Shown here: piece by piece, positions 8,855 to 18,100 of the stretch | Position numbering within the stretch: the first letter of the stretch is position 1 | How the letters are laid out: the number at the start of each line of letters is the position of its first letter | Assembly: GCF_038725785.1 (NCBI RefSeq) | Contig: NZ_CP109796.1 | Coordinates: forward strand, 2,914,001 to 2,978,000 | Source of the DNA: Termitidicoccus mucosus | GTDB lineage: Bacteria; Verrucomicrobiota; Verrucomicrobiia; Opitutales; Opitutaceae | Direction of reading: 5' to 3' | Length of the DNA: 64,000 bases | Notes under the pieces: model-generated | What the model saw: only the letters and a program-made list of their open reading frames with translations | Databases searched by the model: none | What the model was told of the DNA's origin: nothing | Program-made: the position numbers and the translations under genes

Positions 8855-11800
8855 TCACCACAGGCGGCGGTAGCCGAGGCTCACGGCCCAGGGGCGCTCA
8901 TAGTGGTCGGCCTTGTTGTATTCATAATCAAAATACAACTGACTGTCTGAATTGACATTGAAGGCGAGGCCGGCGCCGGCCTCGAAACGCCAGCCGGCGA
9001 ACTGCGTCGCCCAAGAGCCTTCCGCGGTGTGGACGAGTCCGCCGCTGTTCTCGCTGCGCACTGCGCCGAGCCTGGCGTAAGGGTGCCAGCACGGGCCGGC
9101 ATCGACTCCGAAACGCACCTGACCGCGGTATTGCGTGGCGCTGGAACGGTCGATTTCGACGTGAATGCCGGTGCTGGTGTCGTAGTCGCCGCCACCGAGC
9201 CACGCGGACGCGATTTGCACGCCGGGCTCCAGCCAGAGGCGACCGAAGGATACCTTGCGGCCAAATTCCACCGAGAAGCCGGCGGCGACATTGGAATAAT
9301 CCGCGCTGGTGGCAGTGCCGTCGTCGGCGAGGACATCGAAGCCGTTTTTGTATTGATTGCCCTTGAGCACGATGTCGGCGAACCAGCCTGATTCGTGCAG
9401 CCACGTGAGGTAGAGTCCTCCGCCGTAGTCGTTGGTGTCGCCATCGCCGTGGTTGTCGTAATGGCGGTCGGTGCGGTTCACGGTAAAGAACGCGCCGAGG
9501 ATGAGCTGTGACGCGGCTGACGGGATGGTGCGGTCAAGGCCGGCGGTGACGCCGTAGGTATCCTGGTCGAAAGGCAGGCCGGTGAGCCCGACGTCGGTGT
9601 CGAGGTGATACGCGGTGGCGCGATACCACGTGCTGGTGGCGGCCTTCCTGGGTTTTTTCATGGCCCGGATTTCGCCGAAGCGGCTGCGGAGCGAGTCGAG
9701 GCTGTAGTGCCACTCGGTGCCGAGCGAACCGGCGGTGCCGAGAATCGCACCCGCGGCCCGGCTGGGATTGCCGGTGGCGGCGAGGCTGTAGGTGACGGCC
9801 CCGGTGGACGAATCGGTGCCCGACGTGAGGGCATAGGAACCCATGCCGCCGTCCACGTCGTTGGAGGTAAATTCCGCGTCGCCGCCGTTTGCCAGTTCGA
9901 GGACGGTCAGGCTGGTATTGGGCGAAGCCGCGCCGCCGTAGTTTTTCAACTGGAGCACGTGGCTGCCGGTGGCCGAGCCGGTGACGGTGATGGAGTCGGA
10001 GACCTGACGGGTGAGGTCAACGGACATGGCGTAGGTGCCGGTGCCGGAGAGATCGCCGAGGAGGGTGAGCGTCCGTCCGACCGTGGCGGCCGTGGTGCCG
10101 AAACGAACCTCGCCGTTGTTTTCGAGTTTTTTGAGGAATTGCATGAACCCGCCCAAGTCGAGGGCCGCGCCGGGGGCGACCGTGACTCTGCTGCTGTTGG
10201 TGATGGCCCCGACCGAGCCTGCCTTGAGGACGCCGGCGGTGACGAGCGTCGCACCGTTGTAGGCGTTGCTTGCGGCAAGGGTGAGCGTGCCCGCGCCGGT
10301 TTTTTCAAGGGCCACGCTGTCGTTTGCGCCATTGTAGGAAAAGCTGTTCGTGGCGGTGACCTCGAATCCGTTGGTGTCGAAAATAAACGCGCTCGCGCCG
10401 GGGGCGATCCCGGTGGCGTTGATGGCGATGTCGCCGATGTTGGCGAAGAAGTCGGCGCTGGCGGCGGTGGCGCGGAGGGTGCCGCCGTTCATCTCGATGA
10501 TGGCCGCGGTGGTGGCGGCGGTGCTTCTTCGCTGAATAGCGCCGGTTTCCAGGATTCCGCCCTTGAGCACGAGCGTGCCGGCGCCGGTCGCACCGTAGGC
10601 GAGGACGGTGCTGGCGCTGGTGACAATCGCGGAATCTTCAATGACCAGCACGCCGGTGCCGGAATAGCCGATCGTGAGCTGGCCGGCGACATCCCAGCGG
10701 GCGTCATCCCCGACGATGGCCGTGCCGACGCCGGCGCCCTCGCGTCCGATGTTGGCCAAACCGCTGGTGGCTGCCGCGCTGCCGGAAAGGGCGAGCGTGC
10801 CGGTGCCGCGCAAGCCGATTTGCAGGAGACCCGCGACATCGAAGCGGCCATTTTCATCAACGGCGACGAATCCGCCGCTGTTGGTATTGTTGCCGATGGA
10901 GGCGGTGCTGCCGCTGGAAACGACTGCGTTTCCCGTGACGATGAGGGTGCCGGGAACGGCGGCGGTGGTCGCCACGCCGACCTGCAAATCGCTGATCGTG
11001 TGCCAGCGCGCGGAGCCGGAGACCGTGACCTCGCCGTCCGAGGCCGAGCCGTTGGCGATGCGGGAAAAGTCGCTGACGACGGTGCCGCTGTCCTTGACGA
11101 GCAGCGAGCCCGTGCCGGACGTGCCGACAAACAATGTGCCGCCCACCGTGAGCGCGGAACTGCCGCCGACCGTGGCGACGCCGGCGCTGGAGCCATTCCG
11201 CCCGAGATGGGCATTGCCGACGACGGAGACGCGCGAGGTGTCGTTGATTTCGAGCGTGCCGCTGGCGCGCGAGGCGACCTCCAGGTCGCCGTTGATTTGC
11301 CAGGCCGCCTCGTTGCCGACGGAGACGAAACCGGACGCGCCGGTGGTCGCGGTGATGATGGCCGCGCCGGTGGTCACGGTGGCGTGGTCGCGGATGACGA
11401 GATTGCCCGTGCCTTGGGAACCGACGGTCAACATGCCGCCGACCAAGAGGGTGGCGGTTTCGCCGACGGTCACGTCACCGCTGCCGCCCGCGCTCGCTCC
11501 CAAAGTAAAATCACTGCCGGAGGAGACAAATGCGCTGCCGGTGACGGCAAGCGTGCCGCTGCCGCCAACACCATAACCAACAGTAAACAGGTCGGCGGTT
11601 TCCCAACGGGCGGTGTCGCCGATGAAGACCGCTCCGGACGAGGTGCCGCCATATGCGATGTAGGAGCGGTTGCTGGTGACGATGGCGCGGTCCGCGACGG
11701 TGAGCGTGCCGCTGCTGGTCGCGCCGACGCCCACGCGCAAATCACCGCCCGCGGCCATGCGCGCGTCATCACCGATGGCGATCGAACCCTGGGCGTTGGT

Positions 11801-13945
11801 GTTATTGGCGATATAGATATAGCCGTCGCTGCTCACGGCGGCGCTGTCCGAAATGACGAGAGTGCCGGGCCCCTGCCCACCCACCCGTATGTTGCCCGCC
11901 CGCCAGAGGGCGTTGTCGGAGACCGTCACTTCGCCGACGGCGCGCTGCTGGTAGCCAATGGTTGCCAGGCCGGCGGTGACAACGGTTCCGCTTTCCGAGA
12001 TTTCAAGCGTTCCCCTGCTGTCCGAGTTCGCGCCGAGAACCAGATCGCCGCCACTGGAAAAAAACGCGCTGCCGCCGACCAGAAGGGTGCCGTCACCCGT
12101 GGCGTTTCCGAGCCCGATGGAAACGACTCCCGTCGCGGCAACCTGTCCATTGGCGCCGATTGCCAGCGTGCCGCTGCTGCGGTTGCCGACTTGCAGGTCG
12201 CCGTTAATCTGCCATCGCGCGTCGTCGGTGACAGAGACGAAACCGGATGCGCCGGTGCCGGCGGCGATGCTGGCGGAGCCGCTGATGACGGCGCCGCTGT
12301 CCCCGATGGTGAGCGTGCCCGTGCCGGACGCGCCGACAACCAGCGCGCCGTCCACCGTGAGTAAGGAGGTGCCGCCGACCGTGACGACGCCGCTGCTGGA
12401 GGCATTGCGCCCGAGGTAGGCGTTGCCGGTGACGGCGACGCGGGCGGTGTCGCCGATTTCGAGCGTGCCGCTGTCGAACGGGGCGACTTCCAGATTCCCG
12501 TTGATCTGCCACCGCGCATCGCCGCTGACGGAGACGAAACCGGACGCGCCGGTGGTGGCGGTGATGACGACGTCGCCGCTGATGACCGTGCCGCTGTCCT
12601 TGATGGCGAGCGTGCCGGAGCCGAGGGCGCCGACGACGAGCGAGCCGCTGGTCGAAAACGTCGCGGTGCCGCCCACGGTGGCGATGCCGAGGGCACCCTC
12701 GACGGCGCCGAGCACGATATTGCCGGCGGTGACCGCCGCCTCGTCCGCGAGGGTGAGCATGCCCGTGCCGCTGTTGCCGATGCTCATCAACCCAGTCGTG
12801 TCCCAGCGGGCGCTGCCGCCCACGACAGCCCCGCCGAGGGCGACGGCGCTGTAACCGATGTAGGCGCGGTTGCCGGTGACAATGGCGCTGCCGGACAGGG
12901 TGAGCGAGCCGGTGCCGCGCATGCCGACGCGGATGTCGCCGACGGCCTCCAGGCTGGCGCTGCCGGTCACGGCGAGCGAGCTTTGGCTGTCCGTCCAGTC
13001 GGCGATGTAAACATGGGAAAGGCTTTTGACCGCGGCGTTGTCCTTGATGGTAAGCGAGGCCGTGCCATGCGACCCGACGATGATCGTGCCGGAGCTGGTC
13101 CAGCGCGCGTTGTCGCCGACCGTGACGCTGCCGGAGCTCGATGCGTCCCTGGCGATGATGGCGGCGCCGCCGTTGGTAACCGTGCCGCTGTCCTTGATGA
13201 CGAGCGAGCCCTGGCTTTGGCCCGAAGCGCCGACGATCAGCGTCCCGCTGACGACGTTCAGATGGCCGCTTCCGCTGATGGTGGCGGTGCCCGTCGCCCC
13301 GGCGGCGCTGCCGATGATGACGTTGTTGGAGACGGTGACAACCGCGGCCTCTCCCACGGACAGTGCCCCCGCGCCCGCCTCGCCGACCGTCATATTGGTT
13401 CCGACCGAAAGACTCGCGCTCCCGCCGACCTTCACGGTGCCGCTGCCAGTAGCCGCCGCATACCGTCCGATGTTCAACGTCGTGCCGACCGCGACCGAGC
13501 CGCTATCGGAAATGTCCAGCATCCCGCCGGCGTTTTCCCCGACACTGAGGCTGCTGTCCATGCGCCAAAGGGCGCTGCCTGAGACCGTGACACTCCCGTC
13601 ATTCCCCGCTCCGCGCCCGATGCGGGATTGTCCCGTGTTGGTCAAGGCAGACGTGCCCGCGACGGTAAGCGCGCCGCCGCCGGTATCCGTTCCGACCGAA
13701 ATGCCGCCCAAGGAAACAGAGCCTGTATTCAGGATCGGCGTGGGATTGGTGCCGTAGGAACCACTGTCGATATAGACGTTGTTGCCGGCGGCTGGCATGC
13801 TGGGCGACCAGTTGCCCGCCTCAAACCAATTGGCATTGCCGTTGCTTCCCGTCCAGTACCGGTTTTGCGCAAGGGCTGACGGTGCGAGGGCAAAGGTGGA
13901 GGCGAGCAGCGCAGCGGCGAGTGTGAGAGATTTGGGTAGGTGCAT
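8855..13945 (-). CDS. Giant autotransporter with T5SS/PEP-CTERM-type repeats
   Basis: A 1696-residue protein. I chose the ATG at 13945 because it opens a clean signal peptide (MHLPKSLTLAAALLASTFAL, cleavage after SALA). The passenger starts NRYWTGSNGNANWFEAGNW. It then consists of many units of roughly 50 residues of the type VGASGTGTLTIGDSGAVISG plus ASGFVSVTDDARWQINGDL, which I match to the T5SS/PEP-CTERM-associated repeat family (TIGR04393). A beta-helix is expected. A linker with PATR-like segments (EKTGAGTLTLAASNAYNGAT) leads to a 12-strand beta-barrel of about 270 residues that ends in an aromatic residue (SLGYRRLW). It is thus a type Va secreted surface protein. Substrate binding, adhesion or glycan capture are all possible. 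A LacI-type palindrome lies about 90 bases upstream of the start. Confidence 0.85.
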   Translation of the reverse strand: MHLPKSLTLAAALLASTFALAPSALAQNRYWTGSNGNANWFEAGNWSPSMPAAGNNVYIDSGSYGTNPTPILNTGSVSLGGISVGTDTGGGALTVAGTSALTNTGQSRIGRGAGNDGSVTVSGSALWRMDSSLSVGENAGGMLDISDSGSVAVGTTLNIGRYAAATGSGTVKVGGSASLSVGTNMTVGEAGAGALSVGEAAVVTVSNNVIIGSAAGATGTATISGSGHLNVVSGTLIVGASGQSQGSLVIKDSGTVTNGGAAIIARDASSSGSVTVGDNARWTSSGTIIVGSHGTASLTIKDNAAVKSLSHVYIADWTDSQSSLAVTGSASLEAVGDIRVGMRGTGSLTLSGSAIVTGNRAYIGYSAVALGGAVVGGSARWDTTGLMSIGNSGTGMLTLADEAAVTAGNIVLGAVEGALGIATVGGTATFSTSGSLVVGALGSGTLAIKDSGTVISGDVVITATTGASGFVSVSGDARWQINGNLEVAPFDSGTLEIGDTARVAVTGNAYLGRNASSSGVVTVGGTSLLTVDGALVVGASGTGTLTIGDSGAVISGSASIAAGTGASGFVSVTDDARWQINGDLQVGNRSSGTLAIGANGQVAATGVVSIGLGNATGDGTLLVGGSAFFSSGGDLVLGANSDSRGTLEISESGTVVTAGLATIGYQQRAVGEVTVSDNALWRAGNIRVGGQGPGTLVISDSAAVSSDGYIYIANNTNAQGSIAIGDDARMAAGGDLRVGVGATSSGTLTVADRAIVTSNRSYIAYGGTSSGAVFIGDTARWETADLFTVGYGVGGSGTLAVTGSAFVSSGSDFTLGASAGGSGDVTVGETATLLVGGMLTVGSQGTGNLVIRDHATVTTGAAIITATTGASGFVSVGNEAAWQINGDLEVASRASGTLEINDTSRVSVVGNAHLGRNGSSAGVATVGGSSALTVGGTLFVGTSGTGSLLVKDSGTVVSDFSRIANGSASDGEVTVSGSARWHTISDLQVGVATTAAVPGTLIVTGNAVVSSGSTASIGNNTNSGGFVAVDENGRFDVAGLLQIGLRGTGTLALSGSAAATSGLANIGREGAGVGTAIVGDDARWDVAGQLTIGYSGTGVLVIEDSAIVTSASTVLAYGATGAGTLVLKGGILETGAIQRRSTAATTAAIIEMNGGTLRATAASADFFANIGDIAINATGIAPGASAFIFDTNGFEVTATNSFSYNGANDSVALEKTGAGTLTLAASNAYNGATLVTAGVLKAGSVGAITNSSRVTVAPGAALDLGGFMQFLKKLENNGEVRFGTTAATVGRTLTLLGDLSGTGTYAMSVDLTRQVSDSITVTGSATGSHVLQLKNYGGAASPNTSLTVLELANGGDAEFTSNDVDGGMGSYALTSGTDSSTGAVTYSLAATGNPSRAAGAILGTAGSLGTEWHYSLDSLRSRFGEIRAMKKPRKAATSTWYRATAYHLDTDVGLTGLPFDQDTYGVTAGLDRTIPSAASQLILGAFFTVNRTDRHYDNHGDGDTNDYGGGLYLTWLHESGWFADIVLKGNQYKNGFDVLADDGTATSADYSNVAAGFSVEFGRKVSFGRLWLEPGVQIASAWLGGGDYDTSTGIHVEIDRSSATQYRGQVRFGVDAGPCWHPYARLGAVRSENSGGLVHTAEGSWATQFAGWRFEAGAGLAFNVNSDSQLYFDYEYNKADHYERPWAVSLGYRRLW
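10560..13700 (-). repeat. Imperfect tandem repeats inside the autotransporter gene
   Basis: The passenger-coding DNA is made of degenerate units of about 150-170 bases. Recurring phrases include GTGCCGCTGTCC and GAGACGAAACCGGACGCGCC. A higher-order duplication is visible: the stretch around 11090-11400 reads closely like the stretch around 12290-12600, offset by about 1.2 kb. Such repeats allow copy-number change by recombination and replication slippage. Confidence 0.75.
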
Positions 13946-14034
13946 GGTTCGGGCCCGTATGAGGGGAAGAGTTGAGGCAATCCAAGGGGAAGATGGAAAC
14001 ACGATGACCGCCAGACGGACAAACACACGCCATG

Positions 14035-14058
14035 CTTTTGCTAACGCGTTAGCAAAAG
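14035..14058. promoter_or_regulatory. Perfect 24-base palindrome, candidate LacI-family operator
   Basis: The site is a perfect palindrome with core TTTGCTAACGCGTTAGCAAA. The 14-base core GCTAACGCGTTAGC recurs at 19113 and 27139. It lies about 90 bases upstream of the autotransporter start at 13945. The A-A-C-G-C-G-T-T centre resembles LacI/GalR-type operators, and a LacI-family gene lies at 28757. The centre step is G-C instead of the usual C-G, so the family assignment of the site is an inference. Confidence 0.65.
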
Positions 14059-14091
14059 GCTGGAGGGCGCACCGATGGCACAAAGTCACGC

Positions 14092-14275
14092 TTGCGCAAG
14101 GAAACGCGCCTTCGTGGCGAAACACGCTTGCGCAAGGAGGGGCGGCGTCCACGCCGCCCGACGCGCCGCAGGCGCGCCAAAAAAACGAAAACGAGGCCGC
14201 CTGCAATCCGGAGCGAAGCTTCGCCTCGTCCGGCAGCCGGAGGCAGCCGCTCCTTGCGCAAGCGCGCGGCTCAGC
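14092..14275. repeat. REP-like element, copy C, left direct repeat of the RAYT
   Basis: The core is 14125-14264, with arms CTTGCGCAAGGAG and CTCCTTGCGCAAG. An extra leading unit (CGCTTGCGCAAGGAAACGCG) starts at 14092, and GGCTCAGCG trails the element. Almost the same 185 bases occur in direct orientation at 15004-15190, on the other side of the transposase gene. Together with the operator at 14035 it accounts for the gap between 13946 and 14278. Confidence 0.85.
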
Positions 14276-14278
14276 GAT

Positions 14279-14911
14279 TCAACACGATTTTGCCCGCTCG
14301 CTCTCGAACAACACGGAAGCGCCTGACGGCAGTTTCGCCTTCACCGGATTTTTCCGAATGTAACGCACGCACCGATCAAAATGCGTCTCGTCGCGCACCA
14401 AGCGATCGAAATAATCCTTCTGCCATCCCGGCCAGCGCGCGCCCAGACACGCCTTCAACCGGTGCGCGACGAAACCTTTCCATGAGCGCACGAGGTCGCT
14501 CACCCGCGCGCCGTTGAGCGTGGCAAATAACGTATGCACGTGATTCGGCATTACGATGAACGCGATCTGGTGGCACCGCTCGCCTTCGAAATGCGCGAGC
14601 GCGTCCGCCATGATTTTGGATGCCTTGGTGTCGCGCAGCACGCAGCTTCCCATCCCCTCATCCAGCCACCTTTCCATGCGTCCGGAAAACATTGCATGGT
14701 ATTCGACCTCCTGCGCGGCGGAGTGCGGTGGTGGAGTACGTTTCAACCACGCGTCGCGCTCCCGCGCCCATTGCTCGCGCAACTCGCGCGGCACGGAATC
14801 GGACAGCCGGAAGGTGACAAAATAAGTTGCGCCCAGCTGTTCCCAGTGCGGCAGACGATTTTGAAGAAAAACAACCTCCGCGTAAGGGTTGAAAAAACGG
14901 AGATTTTCCAT
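14279..14911 (-). CDS. REP-associated tyrosine transposase (RAYT)
   Basis: About 210 residues from MENLRFFNPYAEV; an upstream ATG at 14962 would add 17 residues. LPHWEQLGATYFVTFRLSDS is the typical RAYT N-terminus. IVMPNHVHTLF carries the HUH-type His-x-His metal site. RYIRKNPVKA near the C-terminus carries the catalytic Tyr. The family is related to IS200 TnpA (Y1_Tnp), and known members cut and process REP sequences. Here the gene sits between two nearly identical REP-containing direct repeats, and four more REP copies are found in the window, so the gene is probably the source of the REPs. No frameshift or lost motif is visible. Confidence 0.9.
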   Translation of the reverse strand: MENLRFFNPYAEVVFLQNRLPHWEQLGATYFVTFRLSDSVPRELREQWARERDAWLKRTPPPHSAAQEVEYHAMFSGRMERWLDEGMGSCVLRDTKASKIMADALAHFEGERCHQIAFIVMPNHVHTLFATLNGARVSDLVRSWKGFVAHRLKACLGARWPGWQKDYFDRLVRDETHFDRCVRYIRKNPVKAKLPSGASVLFESERAKSC

Positions 14912-15003
14912 GCACGCCTTGGTATGTGCGCCTGGCCTTGCGGACAAGTGGCAAACGCACATGGCGCAAAAAAGCGCGCTCTTACGACGAAGTCACACAA
15001 GCA

Positions 15004-15190
15004 CGCTTGCGTGAGGAAACGCGCCTTCGTAACGAAATACGCTTGCGCAAGGAGGGGCGGCGTCCACGCCGCCCGACGCGCCGCAGGCGCGCCAAAAAAC
15101 GAAAACGAGGCCGCCTGCAATCCGGGGCGAGGCTTCGCCTCGTCCGGCAGCCGGAGGCAGCCGCTCCTTGCGCAAGCGCATGGCTCAGCG
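15004..15190. repeat. REP-like element, copy D, right direct repeat of the RAYT
   Basis: A direct repeat of copy C, offset by about 912 bases. It includes the leading CGCTTGCGTGAGGAAACGCG unit and the trailing GGCTCAGCG. The last bases overlap the stop codon of the neighbouring glycosidase gene (TGA read on the minus strand at 15187-15185). Differences from copy C are few (for example GGGGCGAGGC instead of GGAGCGAAGC), so the duplication is recent or kept similar by conversion. Confidence 0.85.
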
Positions 15191-18100
15191 GCGGGGGACA
15201 CGGCACAGCATGAGGACGGCGAGCACGGCCAGCATCCAAGGCGTCGGCGCACCGCCGCCACCGCCTTGCGAACCGCTGTTTCCATTTTCGGACGGCGGCG
15301 GAGTGCCCTCCTGGACGGGCAGGGTGGTCACATTGTTGTTCTCGTCGATGACACGAACGGCGAAGTTGCCGGTGTCGGCCACGTAGAGTTTCCCGTTCTC
15401 CGCCAGTGCGATTGCCCCCGGGTGCGCGAACCATGCGCCTTCGCCAGTGCCGTCCTTGTAACCGGCGAGGCCGGGCACGCTGTCGGCGCCGGGCAGTCCG
15501 GCGATGGTCGTCACCGTGCCGGTTTGCGTGACGAGGCGGATGAGCGAGTTGCCGGTGTCCGCAAGGTAAATGTCACCGGCTCCGTCCACGAGCAGCCCTC
15601 GCGGCTCGCGGAAGCGCGCGGCGGCGGCGGTGCCGTCCGCGCAACCCGGCTGCTCCGGCGCGCCGCCCAGCGTCGTGACCTCGCCGGTGGCGGCGGTGAT
15701 TTTGCGGAGGGTGTGGTTGCCCGTGTCGGCCACATAGAGCACGAGTTCCGCCCCGGAACCGCTCGCGGCGATGCCGGCGGGCGAACGAAAGAGCGCCTGC
15801 GTGCCGGTGGCGTCAAGCGCGCCCGCGGTGCGGGGCTTGCCGGCAATCGTCGTGACGACGCGCGCGGGCGTGATTTTGCGAATGACGTGGTTGCCCGTGT
15901 CCGCCACGTAAAGGTTTCCGTCCGCGTCGCTGGCGATGCCCTCGGGATGGTCGAAGCGGGCCGCGGCGGCTTGTCCGTCCGCGTGGGCATGCACCCCGAT
16001 GCCGCCGGCAAACGCGGAGACGGTCGCGTCGCGCGAGAGGGCGCGGATGGTCGCGTTGCCCGTGTCGGCCACGTAGAGGCTGCCGTCGCGCACGGCCAGC
16101 GCGCCGGGATTGCGAAAGCGCGCGGCGCCGCCAACGGCGTTTTGCGCGCCGGGCGAGTCCGGTTGCCCGGCAAATACGCTCACGTAGTTGTCCGGCGTGA
16201 TGCCATAAATCACATGCCGGCCCGCATCGGCCACGTAGAGGTTGCCTCCGCGGTCAATCGCAACGGCGGCGGGCTGCGCGAAAGGACTGCCGTCCGCCGA
16301 GGGCCTGATCACCACGAGGGCTTCGTTGCTGACGACGCTGCCCTGGTTGTTGGTCACGACGACATCGTAGATTCCAGCGTCGGACAAAACGCCCGCCAAC
16401 GACAGGGTGGAAAAGGTCGCGCCGGCGATTGCCACGCCGTCCTTGCGCCATTGATAGGTGACCCCCGCGTCGTTCTCCGGGGTGACGGCGAGCGTCACCG
16501 CCTCGCCCTCCTCCACCGCGGCACCCGAAGGTTGCGCGATGAGCGTGGGGCCAGAGGGTTCGGCGGACGCGGCGATGAGCAGGCGCGGCCCGTGAACAGC
16601 ACCGTTTGCGCCCTCGCGCGTGACGATGCCGATGCCGCCCGGCTGCGTGTCGCCCGGCGTGTGGGCGATGTCGAGCGTTTCGTCCCAACGGTGGTCCTGC
16701 ACAATGAGGAACGAGGCGAAACCGTCGTCCTGCCTGCGCACGAAATCCGTCACGTCAACCATCGTCTCGGCAGCCGAAGCAGAAGTCGCGACGAGCTGGC
16801 CGAGAATCGAGGTCATGCTGCCTTGGTTGGCGACGACGTTGTTGGCGATTTTGTTTCCCGCCGGGACGTTTTGGCGAAGAGCCGACGCGAGCGTGGACCA
16901 GGTGACCGCATGCTCATCCCAACCATCGTCGTCCAGCCCATAAACATGAGCCTGGGCAAACGCACCGCCGTCTGTCGTGGCGGTGTAGAGATCGAGCAGC
17001 ACGGCCTGAAAATCATCGGCGGCGATGGCGGGCACGGGAAACTTGATGAGTGCCACGCGGCGCCCGTCGGCGGTGAGGCCGTCGCTGCGCACAATCATCG
17101 ACGCGCCGCCACCGGCGGGAGTCTCGCGCCCGGCTCCGTCGGCCAGTTGCGCGTCGGCCACGGGATTTACGGTGAGCGTCCGCGAGCCGGCTTCGGCCAT
17201 GACCGCCTGCGGGCGCGTGGAAATGGAAACGAGCGCCACCGATTGCGGGCGCAGGGTGATCGCGCCGATGCCTCCTCCCGCCCCTCCCGTTACTTCCGCG
17301 CGAGCAACCACGCCGCCGCGGCTGCGGTCGCTGACTTCCTCGACGGTGAAGAGATTGCCAACGGGCAGGCCGAGCGCGGATACATCGAGGTTGAGCGGAA
17401 GCTCCGAGGCGCCGGTGTTGGCGGCGAAGATATAAACAAATCCCGCCGCGTCGTCGCGCGTGACGAGCAGGTAGAGGCTGGAGGGAGGCGTGTCACCGGC
17501 GCAGGCGAGGCGCGGCCGCGCGCCACGGGCGGCCTTGTTGAAGAGACGGTAAACCTCGGCGGTCTGGGAAGCGCCGCCATAGGGATTTACGCTGCCGGAG
17601 GTGGTGTCATTATTCACATAGTGCGTGCCATTTTTCGTCACGGGATAACGACTGCCCTCATCGGTGCGCGCGGTCTGGCCGAACTTGAACAGATAAAGCT
17701 GCGCGGCCCCCGCGCGAGTGAGCGCCACGAGATCGCCGCCGAGCGCGGCATAATGCAACGGATCATCAGATGAGTAATCAACCGCGTCAAAATTTGCCGA
17801 CGTGCTGGTGTTTATCTCGGTCAGCCCGATGCCGTAGGGCTCCTCATCACCCACGAGTGGAGTGATGGCCTCCTTGACCTGTCGGAAATAATTTTCCAGC
17901 ACGGTGGGACTGGTGTTGTAGGACTGGTAATTGTAGAAATGAAAATTCCTCCACGCAGGGTCACTGGTGCCATCGAATCGCTCGTGACGTTTTTCCACCG
18001 TGGGCTTGCCCCATTCGTTGAGCGAAGTGGTGTTGGCATAGGCGGTATTGGTCGCGAAGACCTCGGGCACGAGGCTTTTGCCATAGCGTGAATTAACATC

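Noticed and set aside
9605-12364. 919-codon plus-strand frame opposite the autotransporter
   Set aside because: Gly/Ala/Asp/Arg-rich reading of the antisense of a repeat gene; no signal peptide or domain.
8855-13945. CRISPR-like repetition
   Set aside because: The repeats are in-frame coding units with variable length and no regular spacers; nowhere in the window do I see a CRISPR array.
14534-17773. 1079-codon plus-strand frame across the RAYT and NHL genes
   Set aside because: It runs through a REP element and the antisense of two genes with clear motifs.
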